DNA from: Folioceros fuciformis
Lineage: Eukaryota; Anthocerotophyta; Anthocerotopsida; Anthocerotales
DNA: 45,815 nucleotides
Assembly: GCA_049999805.1 (NCBI GenBank)
Contig: JBNGIO010006178.1
Span: forward strand, 114,240 to 160,054
Direction: 5' to 3'
Of this stretch, positions 22,725 to 31,208 are shown one piece after another. The position numbers were made by a program, and so were the translations under genes. The notes under the pieces are model-generated. The model saw only the letters and a list, made by a program, of their open reading frames with translations. It made no database searches and was not told where the DNA came from. Every line of letters starts with the position of its first letter. The first letter of the stretch is position 1.

Positions 22725-24329
22725 TTATTCGAAAGCCCTGCCAAACCCAAAGTCCCTCGTGTCTTTGATGCTGGGTCTCTTGGGCTGCGGCTGGCCGGGC
22801 TGCTGGGCCTGGCGGCGAATCATGTCCACCACCTTCTGCGACAAAGCGGGGTTCTTGTTCATGTCGTAGTTCAACCACGGATTTCCCACATCCTGGTAGA
22901 CGTAACCAAGCTTGAAGCTGTCGACGGAATCCGACACCTTCACCTTCACCAAGTCTCCCATCTCGTCGTAGAGAACGAATTCGGCGTCATACCAGTCGGG
23001 GTCATCGTAATTATCCCGCCCTAGGCTCTGCAGGAGAGAAGAGGAGAGGAAAGGCAAGGAATTTAAGTATCATGTGGGCCAAGGAAGGTGGAAGCCTAAT
23101 GTCGCCATTCCGGGCACGACGTGAAGGAGTACTATCTTACCCTCCACACGTCCCAGAGGCGATCCACGTTCCCGTGGTGGCCGAAGAACACCGGGTCCCG
23201 TGCCGCAGTGTAGGCGGAGCCCATGTCTTCCTTGTGCGACATGCTGTTGTCGCCGGACCAGAAATGGATGCTCCCGTGCGGCCCGCTCTCGAAGTAGCCG
23301 GCGTAGAACGGGGTGTCCTCCCCGGCCCTCTGCGGGTAGGAGAAGAGAATGTCCCTATCGTCCCGGGACTCGTGCACCAGGATCTGGTGCAGGAACGCGG
23401 AATTCAGCTCCCGAATCTCGTCGTCTGCAGAGTCCAACAGGGGGCAGTGTCAGACCTCAACAGCCATCGCCACAGACAGCCGAGTGACGGACTGATGCTC
23501 CCCTCCCGCACATCACCTGTTGCAACGGATATGTCGAAGGAGGTCTTGTAGGAGAGGTTGACAATGTTCTTCCCCTTGGTGTTTCCGACATCCCTCACGG
23601 CATCGTACAGCGCGGGGTACTTGACAGGGTCGTTGAAAATGGCCGGCACGCAGTTGGCCAGAGGCTCGTCAGGGGACTGATTGTCCCAGTTCCAATACGG
23701 CAGCGCAAAGTCCACATCTCCCACCATCGTGCCCAGTATCCTCTCGTAGAAATACAAATACCTGTGACCACCACACCAACAGCATCACCACCACCCGTCA
23801 CACCAGCTCAGGCAGCACACCAGCAGCAACGCGGTCAGACAAACAGTGCCACCCACCAGCGGTGGAAGGGCAGGAGGAGCCAGTTCTTGTGGATGCCGTA
23901 GTCCGCGGTGCTGTTCTTCTGGTCCCGCAGCCAGGGGTGGCCGTAGAGGCAGTGCAGATTGGACTGCTGTAACCACGAGCGGGGGTCGTCGCTCGGGAGG
24001 TCCCGCATCAGCTGAAATGCTCGGTTGAGCTTCTCGGCGTAGTCCTCGGACACAAGGTGCGCGGCGGGTCGGACCTTAATCCTGTCGTTGGAGAATTTGG
24101 TCTGCTTGAGATACGTCTGGTAGTCCTTAACCATGGGCGGCTGGTGGATGAGCTCATGCAGGGTGCAGCAGTTGTACTCCTCCTCCATATCCAGGGTGAC
24201 GGGGCGGCAGGTGGAGAAATCGGCCTCGATGGGCGCCCCCTCCGCAACCCAGGCCAGAGGCGGCTGCAGCACCAGCACCAGCACCAGCACCAGCACGGGG
24301 AGAGCTGGTACCGCCCACCTTGACGCCAT
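22725..24329 (-). CDS. Secreted polyphenol oxidase (catechol oxidase/tyrosinase family)
   Basis: Type-3 copper enzyme expected to oxidise phenols to quinones with O2. Four exons (24329-23857, 23761-23517, 23424-23141, 23027-22725) give 434 aa. The N-terminus is a signal peptide with a Leu/Val-repeat core (about 11-22) rather than the plastid and lumen signals of seed-plant enzymes, so secretion is likely. Copper site A: His126, His147, His156 (LPFHRWYLYF). Copper site B: His289 and His293 (GPHGSIHFW) and His322/323 (FFGHHGNVDRLW). A PPO1_DWL domain follows (DPDWYDAEFVLYDE to YQDVGNPWL). Two oddities stand out. The cysteine that forms the Cys-His thioether next to site A is Gly130. The protein also ends soon after the DWL domain, with no KFDV C-terminal shielding domain. 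It reads as intact, so activity is likely but not shown. Confidence 0.93.
24267..24296. repeat. Hexanucleotide repeat encoding the signal-peptide core
   Basis: Five tandem 6-base units (cagcac on the plus strand) encode the Leu-Val alternation of the polyphenol-oxidase signal peptide. A change in unit number would lengthen or shorten the hydrophobic core by two residues without shifting the frame. Confidence 0.9.
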
Positions 24330-25393
24330 GGCTCTCCTCGAATTGCCAACTCCGGCTCACCGGGAGGGCATATCAAGGGAGAGCGGAAATCTCCGTTCCA
24401 TCGGGCGGGAACCCCGTTGGCGAGGTGGGGTTAGGAAAGAGAGGCCACAAACGCCTTTTGCAAGTCACGACCGGGTCGTCCGTGCTTTCTTGTCGATTTC
24501 TCCCTCCAGCCGCCCAACGGGGAAGCATCATCACGTCAGTGCGAGCCCTGGAACGCTCTTTTGTTTCGTTGTGTTTGACGGCTACTCATCTCAAACTGGA
24601 GTGAGGAGCATGCATAAGTGATCAGACGACCAGCCGTCGAAGCAGCTGCGCAAACCTTTCCTCTGTACGGGAGTCACGCAGGAAGCCTTGTCACCTGCTG
24701 GGTTTGCAGTGGCACACGTCGCCCGCCATTCTTTAATCCAACTCCCTTGTGAGGGCCTGTGCGTCCCTTGTGCGACGCAGCCACTGCCTGCTTCCCGGAT
24801 CCCTTCGGCATGACTTTTCTTGCCTGGCTTGCTTCCGTGTCCTGCTTTTATTCGCTGCACCCCTTATCTCGACGTCTCTCCGCAGGAACAAAATGCTATG
24901 CATATTAACCGGTATCAACTGGAGGACAAGAAAAAAATCCAGAAAAAACAAGAACATTGAGCAATGTCTTTTGTATCTAGCTACATAAAAAATTGGGTTA
25001 ATGCTTGCCTATGCATGCACAATCTTATATATTATAAGGAATCAAAAGAATGAAAAGCTTTGTCCAACAGTCATGCACTCTTTGATTAATTTTCAGGGGA
25101 CATTCGAGTACGAATCTTGAAAGTCTCAAGAGGTAGTGGTTCATGAGTGGAGGAGGATATCTTGGACAATAGAGGAATCATATGCGTCTTGTGGCTCTTA
25201 TGCGTTTGTATATTAATTTATTATTACCCTTTAATTTTTTAATTATACAACATTACTATTTTATCATTTTTTTGTTATGTTCAAAAAATGTCTCATATTA
25301 TATAGTTGTTCTTATGTGACACAAAACTAAAAAGTGTCTTGTGTTTGATACAAGGAATGCTATTGTGAGTTCTTCACTTTGTTGCTGGCAAGC

Positions 25394-25499
25394 ACTCCGA
25401 ATTCATCTTTTTGTCACCATTGTCTTTGAAGATTTCGGCAAAGGACACTCCAAATTCATCTTTTTGTCACCATTGTCTTTGAAGATTTCGGCAAATGAT
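25394..25499. repeat. 53-bp imperfect tandem duplication
   Basis: Two nearly identical units (25394-25446 and 25447-25499) share the core attcatctttttgtcacc and the end gaagatttcggcaaa. They differ at few bases, so the duplication looks recent. It lies in AT-rich intergenic DNA. Confidence 0.95.
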
Positions 25500-25701
25500 A
25501 GTATGGATTGTTTTGAATTAATTCTACCTTACAAATATACTAAAACTTTCAATAGATGATTGTATGCACAATGCACAAAACTGAGGGAATGCATGCAACA
25601 CTCTATGATTACCTTTGGAAAAAGGATGCAAAGAACGCTATGTGACTAGCTTTCAAAAGACCAAGGAAGACTGAATTAGTATGAAGAACATAAAGACTAT
25701 A

Positions 25702-25707
25702 TTTATT
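25702..25707 (-). terminator. Candidate poly(A) signal of the M32 carboxypeptidase gene
   Basis: The minus strand reads AATAAA about 100 bases after the stop codon at 25809, a normal position for a plant near-upstream element. Confidence 0.4.
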
Positions 25708-25808
25708 GAAACAAGGTGGTGAAAGGCTTCCCAAAATGCCCTTTTTACAATCAAATGCGAGAAGCAGGAATACGGCAGAAATCCGTTGGTGGGCACGTAC
25801 AATCCTCA

Positions 25809-27716
25809 CTACGACGTGTAGACGAGACCAGTAGCCTGCTGGGTAGACAGCCCGTATAGGGCCGAATATTTTTGGGAGAGGTAGCTAAGGAAGCAGGCAG
25901 GGTCCAGAGGCTTGCCAGTCACTTTCTGAACCAGCTCGTCTGGTGTTTCATACAATGAACCCACAGAATGGACGTGCATTCTTAGCCATTCCCTGAGGGG
26001 CAGGAACTTCCCCTCTCCGATGTTCTTCCTCAAGTCTGGCATATCTCTCTCCGCTGCCTCGAAGAACTGGGATGCGTACACAGCCCCGATGGTGTAGGTA
26101 GGGAAGTAGCCCAGTAGTCCGACTCCCCAGTGCACGTCCTGGAGGCAGCCCTCTGAGTCGTTGCTGGGAGAGATTCCCAGATACTCCTCCAGCTTCTGGC
26201 TCCATACCTGAGGGATGTCCCGTACCGCCAGGCTGCCATCCAGCAACCCCTTCTCTATCTCGTACCGCACCAACACATGCAGAGGGTACGAGATCTCATC
26301 AGCTTCCACTCGGATCAAGCCGGGATGGACCTCGTTGATCACTCTGTAGAACAGCTCAGGCTCGCTGGAGGGCAGTGACGAGAAGCTTCTCAGAACAGCA
26401 GGCCAGTAGTGGTCCCAGAATTCCCGGCTCATCCCCACCATCCTCTCCCATAGCAGGGACTGGCTCTCATGGAGCCCCATCCCTGGTGCCCTAGACACAG
26501 GCAGCCCTTCCCTGGATGCCACCAGGTCTCGCCCTTGCTCGTACAGGCCGTGTCCAGCCTCGTGCAGCGAGGAGCGGATAGCTGGCGCCAGTTCAGTCTC
26601 GCTGTACCGTGTCGTGAGCCTCACATCCACAGGGCTGGCGATGAAGACGGTCATGGGATGTGCTCCCTCATCTAGTCGTCCCCTTTCCCAGTCAAACCCG
26701 ATCTCCTCCACAAGCCTCCTGGACAGCCGTCGTTGCGTCTCCAACGAGAATCTCCCGTTGAACAAGTCATTCGACTCCAGGAACTTCCTGTCCGGCCTGG
26801 ACGACGTCTCCGAGATCCTTTCAATTAACGACACCAGCGGCCCCTTGATGGCCCCGAACAGATTGTCCAACTTCTCCCTTGTCAGCCCCCGCTCGAACTT
26901 GTCCAGGCAGTAGTCATACACATCCATGCCCGGGGGAGCCACAGCAGCAGCCTCCTCCTTCACGATCTCCACCCACTCCTCCAGCACGGGGGCGAACAGG
27001 CTGAACTGGCCTACCTTCCTGGCCTGCTTCCAGGCCTCCACCCCCCGGCACTTGAGCACTGCAATCCGCTGCTCCAAAGCTGCAGGCATCCTCACCGCAA
27101 TGTGGTAATCCCGGGCGGCTTCCCTAACCGCCGCAGCCTCGCAAGCCGTGAACCCCTGCTGCTGCAAATCCCCCGCCTTCCGCAGCGCCTCCAGCAGCTC
27201 CCCGATTTCGGGATCCATCCTCTGCGAATGCAAGGCCTTGGCCACGGCTGCCTGCTGCGCCCCTCGAGCCTCTGCACCCTTGGCCGGGAGGAACACCTCC
27301 TGGTCCCATGTCAGCAGATTGCTCACCCCCTCCAACGCGTCGATCTCCTTGAGCTTCACTTTCAGGCTGTTGAAAGCCTCGCGAGGATGCACCAAGCCGG
27401 ACTCCTCCGCCACCCCCATGGCCGCCCTCGCCTGAGCCCTCCCCACGGCAGCCCTTGGAATTCTCCTTCCCCCGCTTGCGCTCTCCCCAAAACCTAGCCT
27501 CGCAACCGCCTCCCGCCCGCGCTCGTTCCGCGCGAACCCCGTGGCCAGGGGCAGCCTCCCCGAGCTCTCCCCCGCGAAGCACGATCTGGACGAGCTCTGC
27601 GCGGGGTACAGCCCAGGGGTGGAACAAGGGAAGGAATGGGGGCTTGCATGGGATTCAGGAACGGAAGTTGACGCTGCAGCGCCGAGCAGGGAGGGACAGT
27701 ACCCCGCTACCGCCAT
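25809..27716 (-). CDS. M32 metallocarboxypeptidase (carboxypeptidase Taq family), probably plastid-targeted
   Basis: Zinc carboxypeptidase that would remove C-terminal residues from peptides. A single exon gives 635 aa from the ATG at 27716. The frame continues upstream, but that extension has no conserved sequence. Residues 1 to about 105 are Ala/Ser/Arg-rich and poor in acidic residues, like a chloroplast transit peptide. The body begins at AFNSLKVKLKEID. The zinc site is HEAGH (385-389) with the third ligand Glu417 (GMGLHESQ). The family block HPGLIRVEADEISYPLHV follows, and a normal C-terminus is present. Family members are usually about 500 aa, so body plus leader fits. The family is best known from bacteria and archaea with a patchy spread in eukaryotes. 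With no introns and high GC, it could be of bacterial descent (inference). It lies head-to-head, 259 bp, with the LRRC46-like gene. Confidence 0.93.
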   Translation of the reverse strand: MAVAGYCPSLLGAAASTSVPESHASPHSFPCSTPGLYPAQSSSRSCFAGESSGRLPLATGFARNERGREAVARLGFGESASGGRRIPRAAVGRAQARAAMGVAEESGLVHPREAFNSLKVKLKEIDALEGVSNLLTWDQEVFLPAKGAEARGAQQAAVAKALHSQRMDPEIGELLEALRKAGDLQQQGFTACEAAAVREAARDYHIAVRMPAALEQRIAVLKCRGVEAWKQARKVGQFSLFAPVLEEWVEIVKEEAAAVAPPGMDVYDYCLDKFERGLTREKLDNLFGAIKGPLVSLIERISETSSRPDRKFLESNDLFNGRFSLETQRRLSRRLVEEIGFDWERGRLDEGAHPMTVFIASPVDVRLTTRYSETELAPAIRSSLHEAGHGLYEQGRDLVASREGLPVSRAPGMGLHESQSLLWERMVGMSREFWDHYWPAVLRSFSSLPSSEPELFYRVINEVHPGLIRVEADEISYPLHVLVRYEIEKGLLDGSLAVRDIPQVWSQKLEEYLGISPSNDSEGCLQDVHWGVGLLGYFPTYTIGAVYASQFFEAAERDMPDLRKNIGEGKFLPLREWLRMHVHSVGSLYETPDELVQKVTGKPLDPACFLSYLSQKYSALYGLSTQQATGLVYTS

Positions 27717-27975
27717 TAGACGAGTCGTGCGGCCTGCGTTTTTGGGCCAGGGAGGAAAGCTAGAGCGAAGCGTGCCGGTTGCAGGACCTGGTGACCAACC
27801 ATCGGCATGCGCCCAACTCCTGCCGCATCTTGTGATCTTGCGCGCATCGGGCGCTTGGGCACCGCCCCTTGTGCATCGCGGAGGTGGGCAGTCCACAACC
27901 TGGCTCTATTGTGATGGCTCTGGTGCGCCAGAGCATCTTGTGAGGGTGTGCGTCTCGTGTGTAGAATTTTGCGGA
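27717..27975. promoter_or_regulatory. 259-bp divergent promoter (M32 carboxypeptidase / LRRC46-like)
   Basis: The two start codons point away from each other across 259 bp, so this stretch should contain both promoters. Open frames cross it but carry no conserved sequence. Confidence 0.55.
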
Positions 27976-29539
27976 ATGGCAGAGTCCGAGGCAGTGGAAG
28001 AGGCGGCATTGGAGCTCTGGAAGGCTAAGGTGGCGTCGCGCAATCTTCCCGAGTCCCTGGCTCACGGGGCGGATAGTGCTGAGAGGTCTATCTGCGTGCT
28101 GGGCATGTGCGCTTGGTGCTCAATGTTGGAGGCTCGTGCTGGGTGTGGGATTGTGCTTCCTGGCATGCACCACGGGCATGATTGTCATCCTTCTGTTGCT
28201 TCTTCAGAGACAAGGCCTTACAGCAGCTGTCGCAAGTTAGGCTAGACAGGGAATGCATTGCTGCTTTGGTGCCGGCAGTGTTTGTTTTCCTTCCCCGCCT
28301 ATCCAGCCTGTACTTGCAGCAGGTTGCTTCGAATATCTCGCTCCGGCGCCGGAGTGTCTGTCTGTTTTGCCGCGCGGTGGAGTTCCATCTGTGGCTTACC
28401 TTGTTGATGGACTGTGGCCTGCAGAACCAGCTCAAGAGCTTGAGGGGGATTGAAGCGGCCAAGCAATTACGGTTCTTGACTGTTGCTGGGAATCAGCTTA
28501 GCTCAATTGAGTGCCTCACAGACTTGCGGGACCTCATGTTTTTGGACGTTTCCGACAACTCGATTGAGCATTTGGCCGTTGGCAAGTGCTCTAAAGTCCC
28601 AATCCAGTGTCACCTGAACTGGACCCTGCTGCTTGCCTTTCTCATGATGCCCCGACCATGTCTCAATACCTTACAGATGAGGAGCTTCCCAAAGCATTGA
28701 GGTTCTTGAATGTGGCTAATAATCCCTGTTGGGGAGTTCATCAGGATGCACTCCTTAACTCCCTGATCGAGTGCCTTCCAAACTTGAAAGAGGTGGATGG
28801 AGTTCCCATTGAAAACTCGAGACAGTGTGCCAAGACGAGGTGGGATAGCTTCCACTTTGGTTGGGGTCAGCAAGGACCTTCCGACTGCTTCTTACTGACC
28901 CATGGCTTGTGAACCCCAGCCCGTCCGATCCCGATCTTGGAGGTGAGGACTCTGACGGAGGTGCAGATTCTGAATACGAGTATCCGATTCTTGCAGCTGA
29001 TGAGGCTTTCCTGGAAGAGATAGAGAGGACCATGTCTGACGATCCACTAATGGATGGGGCACTTGGTCATCGCCCAACAGAACGCTGCTGCACAGACGCT
29101 GGTTTGAACTTCAATGTTGATAAGGCCCTGGGTCAGGATGCAGGTTAGAAACTCTCGCAAGTGAGGAAACGAAGCTCCATTCTTTCAGGCTCCAGGATTA
29201 TTTGCTTGCCTCTCAACCTTAACGTCCATCACCTTTGCAGTTCAGTCCCTGTTCCAATTGAAGTCCCAGCTCCTGCACAAGAGCTTTGAGGAGATCCTGC
29301 AACGATCTCGAACCCGACTCCAGGAGGTGAGCAAATGTGCTTCCGTTCACTTCACAAGAATTCTGTTGGAAGTTGGATCCTATTCTGAGCCAGCTACCAC
29401 AATGTAGCAGATTCAGGAGGTTGACCGGGCCCGACCTAGTCAAAAATTTAAGAAAGGCGAAGCCCGTGAAAAGCTGTTGGACTATCTTTCAGCAAGTTCG
29501 CTTGCCAAAGAACTAGCATCGCAAGGAGCAGAACCATGA
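27976..29539 (+). CDS. LRRC46-like leucine-rich-repeat protein (putative flagellar)
   Basis: Small leucine-rich-repeat protein most like animal LRRC46, which is needed for sperm flagella. Seven exons (27976-28085, 28208-28322, 28425-28581, 28677-28839, 28920-29143, 29241-29326, 29417-29539) give 325 aa with closed phases. The N-terminus has VASRNLPESL, then LQQLSQVRLDRECI, the family's first-repeat entry. About four repeats follow (LPRLSSLYLQQNQLKSL, LRFLTVAGNQLSSI, LMFLDVSDNSIEHL, LRFLNVANNPCW) with the cap LPNLKEVDGVPI. The C-terminal third is acidic, then a short coiled coil (LFQLKSQLLHKSFEEIL). Intron 3 (28582-28676) has the strong GC donor gcaagt. If the assignment holds, the organism makes flagellated cells. 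The repeat fold is certain, but the LRRC46 identity rests on remembered family features. Confidence 0.82.
28582..28676 (+). other. GC-AG intron (intron 3 of the LRRC46-like gene)
   Basis: The donor is GCCGTTG|gcaagt and the acceptor is ccttacag|ATGAGG. The junction restores V-D-E-E-L-P-K-A-L-R-F-L in the last leucine-rich repeat. gcaagt is the classic GC-donor sequence. Confidence 0.88.
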
Positions 29540-30375
29540 CTCTTTAAACGACCTGCCCACTGCGCATGCCGGGAAGATCACTATGCGAGGAAAACCTCCT
29601 TCACGAGATATAGCTTCAACTTGCGCGTCCTAGTGAAGAAAAGTGCCCCTCCCGTCACACTTCCCCTTCACCTTACCTTCAAGTATCAACTACACCATTA
29701 TGTTTCTCCACCTTCGCCGTGGATTCCAAGCCAGGTGATAGAGCATCAATAGCCTGGTACCACGGACTTCGATTCCGAAAGGAAACCATTTGGTGAGAGC
29801 CACCTCCCAGCTCTTGATACAATTCGTCACTTCACGCGATGTGCTCTAAGGGAAAACACACTTTGATTGAAACACAAATCCCTTCCTCAGTTCCAACACG
29901 CTTGCGCGGGTCACAGTCTCGGAGCAGAGATGTGGAATCTCACCAATCTGCGATCCCTAATCGAATTCAAGCACCTGAATTTCATCAGGCATGCCGTTAC
30001 ACTCAGATTCTGTATTCCACATTCCCGCGGTAGCTCCACAACGATGGCGATCTACAATCCGTGGGAGCGAATCGTGAAAGGGGGGAATCCGGGTTTGAGT
30101 GCGCTGATCCAAATTCTAGTAAAGCACAAATGCACACACAGGACCATCGAGAGCAATTGCGCTTCCATGCTCCTTCCCATACTCAAGCCGCTCCTTGTGG
30201 ACGAACCCGAAGAGAATGCTCCCCCACCTGTCTGCAACCACCAAGTCCCCTAACGAAGTTAACCACTTGCAATTCAGCAAGACAATGCGACCACCAGGGT
30301 TGTTATCACGTACTTGCAGGGGATGACGCCTAGCACCATGCCGATCTGGCAGCTCCCAAAAAACACCCTCCCGAC
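29540..30375. other. Tail-to-tail spacer
   Basis: This 836-bp stretch lies between the convergent stops of the LRRC46-like and PRA1.H-like genes. I see nothing supportable beyond the expected 3' untranslated regions. Confidence 0.5.
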
Positions 30376-30999
30376 TCAGTCTTTCAGGCTGGATGTAAGC
30401 CGTCGTGTGGAAGCATGAAGGACGAAGACCACGAAACCAAGCAACCCTGTCCAGAAAACCACATGCCCAATTTTGGTGTACACCAACAACACCCAGGCCG
30501 TTGCCTGCCCAATGAACGACAGGGCCATCATCCGTTTACTCCCCCCGGTCAGTCCCCAAGATGCAGCACACATCCTGATTCCATCCAACACTCCAACGAT
30601 GGCCAACAGCCCTAAAATCGCGATGGGAATATTGTAGAGCAAGATGAGGAAGATGACCAAGAGCAGCACCAAGTAGTTCCCGCTATACTTCTTCAAGTTC
30701 TCCCGCATCCGCAACTGAACCTGGGAACCGCTGTGAGGCCAGGAATAAGAATCTGCCGGCCCGTTGCCGCAGTCCCAGAACTCCCCTGTCCATGAGGCCG
30801 GTGGTCTAGCAAGATCTTCCACTGTCAAAACGGAGAAGGGATTGAAGCACACCGCCTGCCACAATGCAAAGACTGAGCCTTGGCCAGCAAGATGAGCTCG
30901 CTCGAGCACAGACGAATCCAGGAGCCCCCGCTCCTGCAGCGATGCCTCCAAGGCAGATTGCGGGAGGCTCAGCGACAGAGGGTTCTCTTTGAAGGACAT
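30376..30999 (-). CDS. PRA1 family protein, PRA1.H-like
   Basis: Prenylated-Rab acceptor-type membrane protein. The family binds prenylated Rab GTPases and acts in ER/Golgi vesicle traffic. A single exon gives 207 aa. The start at 30999 is chosen because MSFKENPLSLSLP matches the opening of the plant PRA1.H subgroup. An upstream in-frame Met adds 11 residues with no conservation. The long N-terminus includes FNPFSVLTVEDLARPPASWTGEF and DSYSWP, also typical of PRA1.H. It is followed by RMRENLKKYSGNYL and two hydrophobic hairpins, about 110-137 and 158-196. The C-terminus is short and basic. It lies downstream of REV1 on the same strand. Confidence 0.88.
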   Translation of the reverse strand: MSFKENPLSLSLPQSALEASLQERGLLDSSVLERAHLAGQGSVFALWQAVCFNPFSVLTVEDLARPPASWTGEFWDCGNGPADSYSWPHSGSQVQLRMRENLKKYSGNYLVLLLVIFLILLYNIPIAILGLLAIVGVLDGIRMCAASWGLTGGSKRMMALSFIGQATAWVLLVYTKIGHVVFWTGLLGFVVFVLHASTRRLTSSLKD

Positions 31000-31179
31000 T
31001 ACGCATCTTCTGCTCCGCCCCCGCAGACCCAAGTTGTCGGCCTCCTCGTCCCCCTTGTTCCCAGGATGATAGGTGGTCTGCCCTCACCGTAAAAGGGTCA
31101 TCATCCCCTCGTGCGTCATGTCCAAACGGAACTACTCACATACACATGTGTAAGTACCGTATATTGAAGGCCTTTAATT

Positions 31180-31190
31180 TTTATTTTATT
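31180..31190 (-). terminator. Candidate poly(A) signals downstream of REV1
   Basis: Two overlapping AATAAA motifs on the minus strand lie about 20-30 bases after the tentative last REV1 stop (31209). This fits a transcript ending here and supports, without proving, the extra 3' exon. Confidence 0.4.
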
Positions 31191-31208
31191 TGGGTACATA
31201 TGACCAAG

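Larger units (their letters stand above)
24330..25808. other. Polyphenol-oxidase promoter side and AT-rich spacer
   Basis: This 1.5-kb stretch lies upstream of the polyphenol-oxidase start and downstream of the carboxypeptidase stop (both minus strand). The second half (about 24880-25600) is markedly AT-rich and contains the 53-bp tandem duplication. I see no gene. Confidence 0.5.

Noticed and set aside
28269-28306. Possible intron after IAAL in the LRRC46-like gene
   Set aside because: A gt and an ag frame this stretch, but the frame is open across it and the joined leucine-rich repeat is better with it kept as exon.
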